The notes beneath the pieces are model-generated. The model worked only from the letters and a program-made list of their open reading frames with translations. It searched no databases and was not told the origin of the DNA. 35,078 bases of DNA. Source: a virus. Positions 17,849-26,001 of the stretch are shown in pieces (position 1 is the stretch's first letter; every line of letters begins with the position of its first letter). Position numbers and translations under genes: made by a program. The stretch is from positions 1 to 35,078 of IMG/VR virus record IMGVR_UViG_3300017714_003165; one strand, 5' to 3'.

Positions 17849-19171
17849 ATGCCATATACAGTAAACAACACAAGAGGAAGTATTGTTTCAACGGTAAATG
17901 ACGGTACTACTGCTTCTATAGGTGGTATTACTTTAATTGGTAAAAACTTCACTGGTTACGGTGAAACTATTGCCGAAGATTTTATAAAATTATTAGAAAA
18001 CAATGCAAATACATCAGCACCAGCAGATCCACAAGAAGGACAACTTTGGTGGGACACAACAAATCAATCTTTAAAAGCAAGACTTTCAGGTTCAACTGGT
18101 TGGCATCCATTAACAGTACACGTAGGTGCAACATATCCTCATGCAACTACAACAGGTTCTCTATGGTACAATACATCTACAAAACAATTAAATGTTAATG
18201 TAGATGGTACTGCAACAGGTTACAAACAATTTGCTTCAGCATCAGATAAATCATACACACAGGTTGTAGAATTAACTGCAACACACGTTGATGATGCATC
18301 AGCAAACAACAACGGTTACGTTGTTTCAGACAAAATTCAAGTAATTGCAGAAATTTTACAAACTAAAGCAGGTGCAGTTGAAGTAGCAAGAGTTGTTTCT
18401 CCAGCACACTTTAGATTTGCTGATCCAGGATCAGGCACAGGTGTAAAAGTTGAAAAAGCAATCTTTGATGGATTTACAGCGGCTATTACAGTAAGTTCAT
18501 CTACAAGTACACAAACAGGTACATTAATTCACGGAGTTAATACTTGGGACAGTTTACAATCAGAAGGTGTTAACGCAGACCAATTAGGTGGTCATAGTGC
18601 GGCGGCATTTTTAAGATTAACACAAACAAATCCACAAACAGTACAAGGACATATTGTTCCACCTGCACACGGTACAGCAGGTCAACCATCAGGAACACAA
18701 CAAGGTTCAGCATCAATTGATTTAGGTGGCGATGGTAAGTTTTTTAGAAACGTTTATGCACAGGCAATGATTGCACAATATGGTGATATAGCAGAACGTT
18801 ATGAAGCTGATGAAGAATATGATTGTGGAACAGTTGTTGCACTAGCAGGTGACAAAGAAGTAACACAAACAACAGAATTTAAAGATACAAAAGTATTTGG
18901 TGTAGTATCACAAAAACCAGGTCTAAAGTTAAATGCTTTAGCTGGAGATGATGCAACCCATCCATATATTGCTTATCAAGGTCGAGTGCTAACGAAAGTT
19001 ATCGGCTCAGTAAGTAAAGGTGATCGTATTGTTTCTAGTTCACTACCGGGCGTAGCACAACTAGTAGAAGACGAGAACAATGTTGATTACCGTGCGGTTA
19101 TTGGCCGCAGTCTTGTCGACAAGACTTCGGAAGAAGTCGAATTAATTCCAATTGCAATAGGAGTAAAATAA
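17849..19171 (+). CDS. Tail fibre-like structural protein with C-terminal G2/autoproteolytic-type domain
   Basis: 440 residues. The N-terminus (GGITLIGKNFTGYGETIAED, then LLENNANTSAPADPQEGQLWWDT) is a signature of tail fibre or appendage proteins in marine T4-like phages. The middle repeats a GSLWYNTSTKQLNV unit. A LGGHSAAAFLRLT segment precedes the C-terminal 150 residues, which have YGDIAERYEADEEYDCGTVV..., GVVSQKPG and the final strands VIGRSLVDKTSEEVELI. That end resembles the peptidase G2/intramolecular chaperone type of fibre C-terminus. No catalytic residues were assigned. AGGAG precedes the ATG. The stop overlaps the next start as TAATG. The last 150 bases are GC-richer than their surroundings and carry a palindrome, which may mark exchange of the tip. 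Confidence 0.78.
   Translation: MPYTVNNTRGSIVSTVNDGTTASIGGITLIGKNFTGYGETIAEDFIKLLENNANTSAPADPQEGQLWWDTTNQSLKARLSGSTGWHPLTVHVGATYPHATTTGSLWYNTSTKQLNVNVDGTATGYKQFASASDKSYTQVVELTATHVDDASANNNGYVVSDKIQVIAEILQTKAGAVEVARVVSPAHFRFADPGSGTGVKVEKAIFDGFTAAITVSSSTSTQTGTLIHGVNTWDSLQSEGVNADQLGGHSAAAFLRLTQTNPQTVQGHIVPPAHGTAGQPSGTQQGSASIDLGGDGKFFRNVYAQAMIAQYGDIAERYEADEEYDCGTVVALAGDKEVTQTTEFKDTKVFGVVSQKPGLKLNALAGDDATHPYIAYQGRVLTKVIGSVSKGDRIVSSSLPGVAQLVEDENNVDYRAVIGRSLVDKTSEEVELIPIAIGVK
19109..19126. repeat. 18-bp perfect palindrome in the fibre gene
   Basis: AGTCTTGTC followed at once by GACAAGACT, centred on a SalI-type GTCGAC. A second hairpin, GACTTC-GGAA-GAAGTC (19123-19138), overlaps it. Both lie in coding sequence for RSLVDKTSEEVE. 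Confidence 0.8.
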
Positions 19172-20109
19172 TGGCTTACCAACAAGGTGATACAATTACA
19201 GCAAGTGATTACAACACATTTGCTACAAACATTAACACAATTATTGGTACTGGCTCAACAGATAGTGGGTATGGTAATACAGAAATCGCGGCGGTTTCTG
19301 CAGGTGCTGTAATCACAGCGGCACAATGGAATGCATTGCTTTCTGCTTTACAGAAAGGTGCTAATCACCAAGGTACTACATTGACGAATGCGTCAAACAC
19401 GGTATCAGCAGGTGGTAACATTTTGCCATTATCTAATTTAGAGGCAGATATCACACTAATTACAAATAACAAAGCGACTGCAGATGCGGCGAATATGTCA
19501 ACTGACACTGGTGTAACTTCAACAAGAACATCAGCTTGGACAGGTACAGTACAACACATATTCACAGTAACATTTGCATCAGCTAACGCGGCTAGACACT
19601 TTTTTAATTCAGGCGGTGAAGTAAGATTTGCAGGATCACGTTCAGGTGGTTCTTCAACAGATCAAAACACTGATTGGACTAACTTATTGTCAGATGCGGC
19701 AACAGTAAAATTTGCAGAGACTTCAACTTCATACACTGGTTCAGGTGGAACAGCGGCTTCAGTAGGTTTTGATGATTTAACAACTTCAAATCAACAAATC
19801 TTTACAGCAACTGGCGATGGACAGTATACAGCGAATGATTGGACAATCGAAGCAAAAGCAGATGCGGCTTATGGCTCAGCAACTGTTTTAACTTTTACAG
19901 TTTACTTTAAAGATGATCATGCGGCGGCAACTGGTACTTACACTGGTGGCGGTTTAGGAACTGCTCCAAATGAAGGTAACGCTTGGACTGGCGCTGATTC
20001 AGTTGATGGAACTTTAACAAGCACAATTACTACTTTAAGAGCGGATGACGCCTCAAAAGTACAAGTTGCTAACCCAAGTTTCAGTACAACAACAGAAGTA
20101 AGTGCATAA
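19171..20109 (+). CDS. Tail appendage protein, Ala/Thr/Ser-rich
   Basis: 312 residues starting MAYQQGDTITASDYNTFATNIN, followed by AGAVITAAQWNALLSALQKGANHQG. Both phrases occur as helical starts of appendage proteins in T4-like marine phages, where the second half is beta-rich. No Cys and almost no Met after the start, in keeping with a secreted or virion surface protein. There is a central run with IFTVTFASANAARHFFNSGGEVRF, typical of fibre-associated beta domains. It is coupled to the fibre gene by TAATG and is the last gene of the late block. A terminator-like hairpin follows at 20136-20176. A structural role is likely; receptor binding is possible but unproven. Confidence 0.68.
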   Translation: MAYQQGDTITASDYNTFATNINTIIGTGSTDSGYGNTEIAAVSAGAVITAAQWNALLSALQKGANHQGTTLTNASNTVSAGGNILPLSNLEADITLITNNKATADAANMSTDTGVTSTRTSAWTGTVQHIFTVTFASANAARHFFNSGGEVRFAGSRSGGSSTDQNTDWTNLLSDAATVKFAETSTSYTGSGGTAASVGFDDLTTSNQQIFTATGDGQYTANDWTIEAKADAAYGSATVLTFTVYFKDDHAAATGTYTGGGLGTAPNEGNAWTGADSVDGTLTSTITTLRADDASKVQVANPSFSTTTEVSA

Positions 20110-20123
20110 TAATTAAAAAGTAT

Positions 20124-20152
20124 TTGACTTTTACGCCTCCGTTATGTATAAT
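20124..20152 (+). promoter_or_regulatory. Sigma70-type promoter of the sugar/radical SAM operon
   Basis: -35 TTGACT at 20124-20129, a 17-base spacer and -10 TATAAT at 20147-20152. Transcription should start near 20159, about 18 bases before the ATG at 20177. This is a host-type early promoter, unlike the TATAAATA boxes used upstream. Confidence 0.8.
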
Positions 20153-20176
20153 ATTATACATAAACGGAGGTTTTTT
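20136..20176 (+). terminator. Intrinsic terminator-like hairpin overlapping promoter and Shine-Dalgarno
   Basis: The arms CCTCCGTTATGTATAAT and ATTATACATAAACGGAGG are complementary over 17 base pairs with one unpaired A, and are followed by six T. Read from the upstream late genes this should end transcription. The right arm supplies the GGAGG (20166-20170) used by the next gene, so any read-through RNA would hide that ribosome-binding site. Confidence 0.72.
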
Positions 20177-20527
20177 ATGAATGACGAACGCTTACACAAG
20201 GCACTTGAATTTGCTAATTACAGGCAGACATTCTTTAATCAAAAGCAGATCCTGAAAAATAAAAGTCAGGCATTGCTATCATATTCAACAGATGGTGGTA
20301 CATTTAAAGTAACACAAGAGCTTATTGCTTTTGTTGGAACTTTTGTGCAACAAGGATATGAAGAAATGGTATTGTTAGATGTAAATGAAAATCCAATTAA
20401 AATAGAAGATTTAAAATCTTTTTTAACGGAAATTACATCAAGATATTTTGAAGTAACAAATGATTATCATAAACAATATAGTGAAATGCAAACAAAAAGA
20501 AGAACTGCAAAATTAGTAGAAGCATGA
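20177..20527 (+). CDS. Conserved phage protein of unknown function, first gene of the operon
   Basis: 116 residues starting MNDERLHKALEFANYRQTFFNQKQIL. An earlier in-frame ATG at 20144 overlaps the -10 box and has no ribosome-binding site. The ATG at 20177 has CGGAGG six bases upstream, so it is chosen. The protein is mostly helical, with a small GGTFKVTQELIAFV segment and a C-terminal coiled-looking part rich in Glu, Lys and Gln. Proteins of this pattern occur in other marine T4-like phages, as far as I recall, without known function. The stop overlaps the glycosyltransferase start as ATGA. Being first behind an early promoter, it is likely the best translated member of the operon. Confidence 0.75.
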   Translation: MNDERLHKALEFANYRQTFFNQKQILKNKSQALLSYSTDGGTFKVTQELIAFVGTFVQQGYEEMVLLDVNENPIKIEDLKSFLTEITSRYFEVTNDYHKQYSEMQTKRRTAKLVEA

Positions 20528-21408
20528 GCCGAGGTATAGTATTTTTTGCACATAACAATTCAGAAATTGATTATGGTAGTATAGCATTAGCAAACGCTTT
20601 AATGATTAAACATCATATGGGGCTTGACGCTATTACTTTGATTACTGACGAAGGTACTGTACGACATCTAAAAACACAATATGATCAAAGTTTAATTGAT
20701 AGTACTTTTGAAAATATAAAAATACAACCAAGAAAAAGAGTAGATAATAACAAACGTTATCGAGACACAAGACATACAGTAAACTTATTACAATTTTATA
20801 ATATTAATAGGTCAACAGTCTTTACACAATCTCCATATGATGAAACATTAGTTATTGATGTTGATTATTTAATTTGTAATAATACGTTAAATCAAATTTG
20901 GGGACATAAAGAAGACTTAATGATTAATAGAAAAAGTTATGATTTATTATCTGGAAGACGCTACCAAGAATTTGATAGAGTAGATGATTTTGGAATTGAT
21001 TTTTATTGGGCTACTGTATTTTTCTTTAGAAAAACAGAACAAACAGAAATATTTTTTAATCTATTAGAAGCTATTAAAGAAAATTATCCTTACTTTAAAA
21101 CACTTTATGGAATTAATACATATAACTTTAGAAATGATCATGCATTTAGTATTGCTGTTCATATGTTTAATGGTTTTGCAAAAAGTCGATTAGTAAAAAA
21201 CCTTCCAGTCGATTTTTTACAACACACATTAGATTATGATGAACTTCATAATATAAATTCAAAAGGATCACTATCATTTTTATTAGAAAAAATAAGTGAA
21301 CCTGGAAACTTTATTCCAGCACGTACTGATGGCGTTAATGTCCATGTAATGAACAAATATTCAATTGTACGACAGAGTAAAAAAATAGTGGAGATGTATA
21401 GTGCATAA
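20524..21408 (+). CDS. GT-A fold glycosyltransferase, family 8-like
   Basis: 294 residues. The N-terminal strand IVFFAHNNSEIDYGSIALANALMIK is the start of a nucleotide-sugar binding fold, and the metal-binding DxD motif is VIDVDYLI (Asp112, Asp114). The C-terminal half has the aromatic blocks FYWATVFFFRK and FRNDHAFSIAVHMF seen in GT8-like enzymes, in which a late His helps bind the metal (HVMNK here). It would transfer a sugar from a nucleotide donor in the cytoplasm; donor and acceptor are unknown. It overlaps its neighbours by 4 and 8 bases, so it is cotranslated. A second enzyme of the same type follows at 22125. Confidence 0.75.
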   Translation: MSRGIVFFAHNNSEIDYGSIALANALMIKHHMGLDAITLITDEGTVRHLKTQYDQSLIDSTFENIKIQPRKRVDNNKRYRDTRHTVNLLQFYNINRSTVFTQSPYDETLVIDVDYLICNNTLNQIWGHKEDLMINRKSYDLLSGRRYQEFDRVDDFGIDFYWATVFFFRKTEQTEIFFNLLEAIKENYPYFKTLYGINTYNFRNDHAFSIAVHMFNGFAKSRLVKNLPVDFLQHTLDYDELHNINSKGSLSFLLEKISEPGNFIPARTDGVNVHVMNKYSIVRQSKKIVEMYSA

Positions 21409-21955
21409 AATTTTATTAACAGACATAGACGGCGTAGTATTAAACTGGTCAGATCATTTTCAAAAATATTTAAAACAGTATTATCCAGAAGTATCGTTGT
21501 GGGATCCTACAACATTTGCACAATCAGATCAAACAGCAGATATTATAAAATATTATAATAATACTGCATGGATTGGATTCTTACCTCCTTTAAGAGACGC
21601 ACAAGAAATATTACCAAAGTTTAAACAAGAGGGTTGGGAAATTATTGCTTGTACATCAATGGGTGTAGATCAATATGCAAACGCATTACGAAAACAAAAT
21701 ATTGAAAGTTTATTCCCAGATGTTTTTGCAAGAATTGATATTATTCCATTTATGGAACCAAAAAACAAATGGCTATCACAATACAAAGGTAGTGGTGCTA
21801 TATGGGTAGAAGATAAGTGGACAAACGCAGTAGCCGGTGCTAATATTGGGCTTAAGACGTACTTTATGAAGCATAGTTACAATGCTATGTATGATGCAGA
21901 CAATATTGAAAAAGTTGATAATTGGATACAAATTTACAATAAGGTAAACAAATGA
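21401..21955 (+). CDS. HAD-family phosphatase-like hydrolase
   Basis: 184 residues from a GTG at 21401, with GGAG seven bases upstream; no ATG fits. Motif I is LLTDIDGVVL (nucleophile Asp8, acid/base Asp10), motif II is the CTS at residues 84-86, a Lys near 121-123 can serve as motif III, and motif IV is WVEDKW (Glu137, Asp138). This is a complete catalytic set for a phosphohydrolase. It lacks a large cap domain, so a small phosphorylated metabolite such as a sugar phosphate or nucleotide, or a nucleic acid end, are all possible. The position between two glycosyltransferases favours a sugar phosphate. Overlaps: 8 bases upstream, ATGA with the next gene. Confidence 0.8.
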   Translation: MHKILLTDIDGVVLNWSDHFQKYLKQYYPEVSLWDPTTFAQSDQTADIIKYYNNTAWIGFLPPLRDAQEILPKFKQEGWEIIACTSMGVDQYANALRKQNIESLFPDVFARIDIIPFMEPKNKWLSQYKGSGAIWVEDKWTNAVAGANIGLKTYFMKHSYNAMYDADNIEKVDNWIQIYNKVNK

Positions 21956-22128
21956 TATACGAAGTAATCTATATTCCAAGAATACACGATGAAGTGGCAA
22001 TTGCAAAATTTAATAATTTAGATGATGCAAAAAAGTTAATGCAAACAATAAAAGAAAATAGGCCAAAAGCATTCCCACATCATTATATTTGGGATAAAGA
22101 AAACGAAACGAAAGTTAATTACATATGA
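21952..22128 (+). CDS. Small protein of unknown function (58 residues)
   Basis: A short ORF that exactly fills the space between the HAD and glycosyltransferase genes, overlapping each by ATGA. It begins MIYEVIYIPRIHDEVAIAKF and ends HHYIWDKENETKVNYI. The pattern of strand (YEVIYIP), helix (LDDAKKLMQTIKEN) and strand (HHYIWDK) suggests a small alpha/beta fold. The exact coupling at both ends is the main support that it is real. No family is recognised. It has no Cys and no leader/core arrangement. Confidence 0.75.
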   Translation: MIYEVIYIPRIHDEVAIAKFNNLDDAKKLMQTIKENRPKAFPHHYIWDKENETKVNYI

Positions 22129-23000
22129 AACAAGGTTATTTGGTAATAGCACAAAATTCAAAAGATGCAGAGGGCAAATCTATTAATTATGTACGTATGG
22201 CTTATGCGTTAGCATTAAGTATTAAGCATACACAATCACAAATTAAAAATATATCTATTGCTGTTATTAATAAATCAGACGTACCAGAACATTATAAAGC
22301 AGTATTTGATGAAGTTATTGAATTACCTTTTGAAGATGATGCTCAAATGGCAGATTGGAAAATTAATAACAAATGGAAGTACTATCATTGCACACCATAT
22401 GAACAAACAGTAATACTAGATACTGATATGTTGTTTATGACTGACCTAAGTCATTGGTGGGAATATTTCACACATTGGGATATGATGGCAACAACTAACG
22501 TTCAAACATATCGCGGAGAAACAATAATTGATAACCATTACAGAAAAACATTTGGCCCAAATATGTTACCTAATGTTTACACAGCATTTTTCTATTTTAA
22601 TAAAAAATCAAATATGGTAAATGAATACTTTAGTGTAGTTGAAGATATATTTAGACGTTGGGAATATTACAGAGATACAGCATTAGTTTTACCTAAGCAA
22701 GAATTTTTAAGTGCTGACGTTGTATATGCCATGGCAATGAAAATGTTAGATATTGTTGAACAATCAACAAACCCAGCGGTAACTTGTCCAACATTTGTTC
22801 ATATGAAACCAAAATTACAAAATTGGAAATCTGGTTCAACAGAAGATTGGACAAAACATATTGGTGCTTATTTTACACCAGATTGTAGATTAAAAATTGG
22901 AAACTATCAACAAACATTACCAGTTCATTATGTAACAAAGAATTTTCTTACAGATGAAATTATAAAAAGATATGAGGAGCAAGTATATGTCAACGTCTAG
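22125..23000 (+). CDS. GT-A fold glycosyltransferase, second copy
   Basis: 291 residues. It starts with YLVIAQNSKDAEGKSINYVRMAYALALSIKH, followed by the DxD block TVILDTDMLF (Asp99, Asp101), which sits where it does in the first enzyme at 20524. The region MMATTNVQTYRG and NVYTAFFYFNKKS is a typical acceptor-side loop of these enzymes, and FVHMKPKLQNW supplies a late His. Identity between the two is low by eye, so they are old paralogues or separate acquisitions with likely different acceptors. Both appear catalytically complete. ATGA overlap with the small gene before; the next gene starts inside its last 14 bases. Confidence 0.78.
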   Translation: MKQGYLVIAQNSKDAEGKSINYVRMAYALALSIKHTQSQIKNISIAVINKSDVPEHYKAVFDEVIELPFEDDAQMADWKINNKWKYYHCTPYEQTVILDTDMLFMTDLSHWWEYFTHWDMMATTNVQTYRGETIIDNHYRKTFGPNMLPNVYTAFFYFNKKSNMVNEYFSVVEDIFRRWEYYRDTALVLPKQEFLSADVVYAMAMKMLDIVEQSTNPAVTCPTFVHMKPKLQNWKSGSTEDWTKHIGAYFTPDCRLKIGNYQQTLPVHYVTKNFLTDEIIKRYEEQVYVNV

Positions 23001-23601
23001 AATATTATATTATGATTTAGAAACAAAAGACATTATAAAAATTGTTCGTGAAGTTGATAACTCTGTTACACATCCATATTATGAAATTGAGTTTGAAGAT
23101 ATAAAAGAATTTATTGACGGTACAAAAGTACAATCACAATATTATATAGAATTAAATCCAAAAGATCCAAATGATTTTACAATTAAGAAAAAAGAAATAC
23201 ATTTGAATATAAGAGAAATTGATAAAACATTACATAAAATTAGACAAGGTACAGATGATGATTTAAGTTATGATATCAGAGTTGTACACAATAAACAAGA
23301 TAAAACAATTAGTTTTGAATTTAACCCTACATTAAAAGCATATATGGCAAGTAAGTATCAACTTACAGGGAAACAACAAAAGTTTACTAATCCAGAAATG
23401 CTTGTAATAAATGGAACAAGTATACTAAACTTCTTTATAACACAAACAGGTGATCCACATGATTTATTTGAAAGTTATTATGTACCTGTTGTACAGTTGC
23501 TTACACAAGATAAGTTAACAGCACCTTACAAAGGAGAGTTAAATACTTGTAACGTGTTTACACGAAGAATTTATGATGATTACTTAATGGTGGAGATATA
23601 A
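22987..23601 (+). CDS. Protein of unknown function in the glycosyltransferase operon
   Basis: 204 residues. The ATG at 22987 is preferred to one at 22972 because GAGGAG lies at 22974-22979, seven bases upstream of the later one. It begins MSTSRILYYDLETKDIIKIV. The sequence mixes beta segments (YYIELNPKD, IRVVHNKQDKTISFEFN) and ends with QLLTQDKLTAPYKGELN..VFTRRIYDDYLMVEI. There is no membrane segment, no recognised motif and a single Cys. It shares 14 bases with the preceding enzyme, so coexpression is certain to be tight. It may be a scaffold or a substrate of the pathway; nothing in the sequence decides. Confidence 0.7.
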   Translation: MSTSRILYYDLETKDIIKIVREVDNSVTHPYYEIEFEDIKEFIDGTKVQSQYYIELNPKDPNDFTIKKKEIHLNIREIDKTLHKIRQGTDDDLSYDIRVVHNKQDKTISFEFNPTLKAYMASKYQLTGKQQKFTNPEMLVINGTSILNFFITQTGDPHDLFESYYVPVVQLLTQDKLTAPYKGELNTCNVFTRRIYDDYLMVEI

Positions 23602-23604
23602 ACA

Positions 23605-24615
23605 ATGAGTGCTGATAAAAAAATAAAAATTGCAGATATTGATATATTTTATCTGTCTTATGATGAACCTAATTACAAAGAGCATTGGGCAGATATTGTA
23701 AACAAAGTGCCATGGGCAAAACACGTACACGGTGTAGAAGGATCAGATGCGGCACACAAAGCCTGTGCAAATAGAAGTGATACTGATAGATTTATTACTG
23801 TAGACGGTGATAATAAATTAGTCAATTGGGAAAAATTAATGGATTTAGAACTTGATTTTTCTGAATATGAATTAGAAAATTTAAAACATTCAGTAATATC
23901 ATTTACAGGTTATAATAATATCAATGGATTAATGTATGGTAATGGTGGTATTAAATGCTGGCCTAAACAAGCAGTACTTGATATGAAAACACACGAAGCC
24001 GCAGAATCAGAAGGATCAGCAGTAGATTTTTGTTGGGATATGAATTACATACAATTAAATGAATGCTTTTCACACGTATATAATAACGCAACACCTTATC
24101 AGGCATACAGAGCAGGGTTTAGAGAAGGTGTTAAAATGTCATTAGACAGAGGGTTTAAAGTTGATCCAGTTAACTTTGAAAAGAATATACATGACAAAAA
24201 CTATCACAGACTTTTAATTTGGGCAACTGTAGGACAAGATGTTGACAATGGATTATGGGCATTGTACGGAACAAGACTTGGTTGTTACATGACTAATTGT
24301 ACAGATTGGGATTTTGTTAATGTAAGAGATTTTGAATGGCACACTAAATTTTGGAACGAAACTGTAAAACCACAATTTGCAGGAGGTAACGAAAAGTGTA
24401 CACACGAAAATTACTCTTGGGATAAAGAAAAACTTTGGAATGAAACTGTCAGACTTGGTAAAGAGTTAAGAAACAAACTTGGAATGCAAATAGATGATCT
24501 AAGTGCTGAAGGTTCTGCATTCTTTAAAAAAGTATATTGGAATCCACCTCGCTCTGGAGCATTTGTAACAGAGAAAGGACAAGACGGAATTACTCGTTAT
24601 AAAGTGTTGAAATGA
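23605..24615 (+). CDS. Glycosyltransferase-like protein of marine phages
   Basis: 336 residues. The N-terminus, IDIFYLSYDEPNYKEHWADI then KHVHGVEGSDAAHKACA and DRFITVDGDNKL, is a pattern I recall from other T4-like marine phages. VDGDN (Asp67, Asp69) would be the DxD motif of a GT-A-like fold. A second conserved-looking block is SFTGYNNINGLMYGNGGIKCWPKQAVLDM (residues about 105-134). The long C-terminal part, rich in Trp (DWDFVNVRDFEWHTKFW), is not recognised. It has its own GGAG nine bases from the ATG, and its stop overlaps the radical SAM start as ATGA. Glycosyltransferase function is inferred from the motif; the fold is not proven. Confidence 0.65.
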   Translation: MSADKKIKIADIDIFYLSYDEPNYKEHWADIVNKVPWAKHVHGVEGSDAAHKACANRSDTDRFITVDGDNKLVNWEKLMDLELDFSEYELENLKHSVISFTGYNNINGLMYGNGGIKCWPKQAVLDMKTHEAAESEGSAVDFCWDMNYIQLNECFSHVYNNATPYQAYRAGFREGVKMSLDRGFKVDPVNFEKNIHDKNYHRLLIWATVGQDVDNGLWALYGTRLGCYMTNCTDWDFVNVRDFEWHTKFWNETVKPQFAGGNEKCTHENYSWDKEKLWNETVRLGKELRNKLGMQIDDLSAEGSAFFKKVYWNPPRSGAFVTEKGQDGITRYKVLK

Positions 24616-26000
24616 CAGATGAAGTACCTAAGATTAAACAAACCAGAGATGAACTAAATGCTGTATCTCCAAGTTTCTGCCTAGCCAAGTGGTATCAATC
24701 AACAATACACTTGCAATATGGACATACTCATAGTTGTCATCATCCTAGAACACACAAAGTACCTGTAGAAGAATTAAAAAATAATCCTAGTGCTTTACAC
24801 AATACAGAATATAAAAAATCACAAAGAGAATTAATGTTAAAAGGTGTACGTCCACCTGAATGTCAATATTGTTGGAACGTGGAAGACTTAGGTCCAGAAC
24901 ACTATAGTGATAGAAGTTCTAAGTCACACGAATATTGGGCTAAACCCTTTTTAAAAGAAACTTCACAAATGGTTGGTGTAGAAAATGTTAATCCAACTTA
25001 TGTTGAAGTTAGTTTTTCAAATGTATGTAACTTAAAATGTTCTTACTGTTCACCTGCATTTAGTAGTTCGTGGATGGAAGAAATTCAATCACAAGGTGCA
25101 TACCCAACTAGCGATAATTTTAATAATTTACATTGGCTTCGAAAAGAAGGCAAATTACCAATTCCACACCGTGAACATAATCCTTATGTTGACGCATTCT
25201 GGGAATGGTTTCCCGACCTGTACAAAAACCTCCAAGTTTTCAGAATCACAGGCGGGGAACCTCTTTTAACCAAAGACACATTTAAAGTTTTAGATTATAT
25301 TAATAATAATCCAAGACCAGAATTAGAACTAGCAATTAACTCTAATGGATGTGTTCCAGATAAACTTTTTGATCAATACATTGAAAAAATGAAACGTATC
25401 ACATTGGATAACAAAATTGGATTAACAAGATTATACACTAGTGTTGATACATTTGGTGAACAAGCAGAATATATTAGAGATGGATTAAACTTTAATCAAT
25501 GGTATGATAATATATGTCGTGTGCTAACAGAATTGCCAAAAACAAAAGTAACAATAATGTGTACAACTGGACTATTGAGTTTACCTAACTTTCATAAACT
25601 TGTTGATATGATTCATCCTTTAAAAAGAGAATTTTACAGTAATGAACGTAGAGTTCCAATAACGTTAGACACAGCAATACTAAGGCATCCTAGTTATCTA
25701 AGTGGTGTTGTTGCTGATCCTAGTTATTCTAAGATGCTTGATCCTTCTGTAGAAATTATGTTAGAAAATGCAGAAACACATGACAACGCATACAAAGGAT
25801 TCTTTGATTTTGAAATAGCCAAATTAAGAAGATTTCAAGAGTACATTGCCGCAGGACCTAATCCGCAAGAGAGATTAAATATACAACAAGTGCGAAAAGA
25901 TTTTGTATCATATATAGATGAATATGATAAAAGAAGAAATAAAGATTTCTGTAAAACTTTTCCAGAACTAGAAGAATTTTATAATTTGTGTAAACAGTAA
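24612..26000 (+). CDS. Radical SAM enzyme with N-terminal extra Cys set (twitch-like), copy 1
   Basis: 462 residues. CNLKCSYC (Cys139, Cys143, Cys146) is the CxxxCxxC site for the SAM-binding 4Fe-4S cluster, and RITGGEPLL near residue 212 is the GGE motif that holds SAM. Before the core lies a separate block with Cys23, Cys42 (HSCHHP), Cys84 and Cys87 (ECQYCW). That is four cysteines, enough for an auxiliary cluster placed N-terminally rather than in a C-terminal SPASM or twitch domain. This matches the N-terminal twitch radical SAM class as I recall it. The enzyme would generate a deoxyadenosyl radical on an unknown substrate. ATGA overlap with the gene before, one base from the next. The paralogue follows. 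Confidence 0.88.
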   Translation: MTDEVPKIKQTRDELNAVSPSFCLAKWYQSTIHLQYGHTHSCHHPRTHKVPVEELKNNPSALHNTEYKKSQRELMLKGVRPPECQYCWNVEDLGPEHYSDRSSKSHEYWAKPFLKETSQMVGVENVNPTYVEVSFSNVCNLKCSYCSPAFSSSWMEEIQSQGAYPTSDNFNNLHWLRKEGKLPIPHREHNPYVDAFWEWFPDLYKNLQVFRITGGEPLLTKDTFKVLDYINNNPRPELELAINSNGCVPDKLFDQYIEKMKRITLDNKIGLTRLYTSVDTFGEQAEYIRDGLNFNQWYDNICRVLTELPKTKVTIMCTTGLLSLPNFHKLVDMIHPLKREFYSNERRVPITLDTAILRHPSYLSGVVADPSYSKMLDPSVEIMLENAETHDNAYKGFFDFEIAKLRRFQEYIAAGPNPQERLNIQQVRKDFVSYIDEYDKRRNKDFCKTFPELEEFYNLCKQ

Positions 26001-26001
26001 T

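Noticed and set aside
20144-20176. Longer start (ATG at 20144) for the first operon gene
   Set aside because: This ATG precedes and overlaps the -10 box, so it is absent from the promoter's own transcript, and it has no Shine-Dalgarno. The ATG at 20177 has CGGAGG at ideal spacing.
21952-22128. 58-residue protein as a RiPP precursor for the radical SAM enzymes
   Set aside because: No leader/core division, no Cys, Ser/Thr-rich or Gly-rich core, and it lies between the HAD and glycosyltransferase genes rather than next to the radical SAM pair. It looks like a folded small protein.
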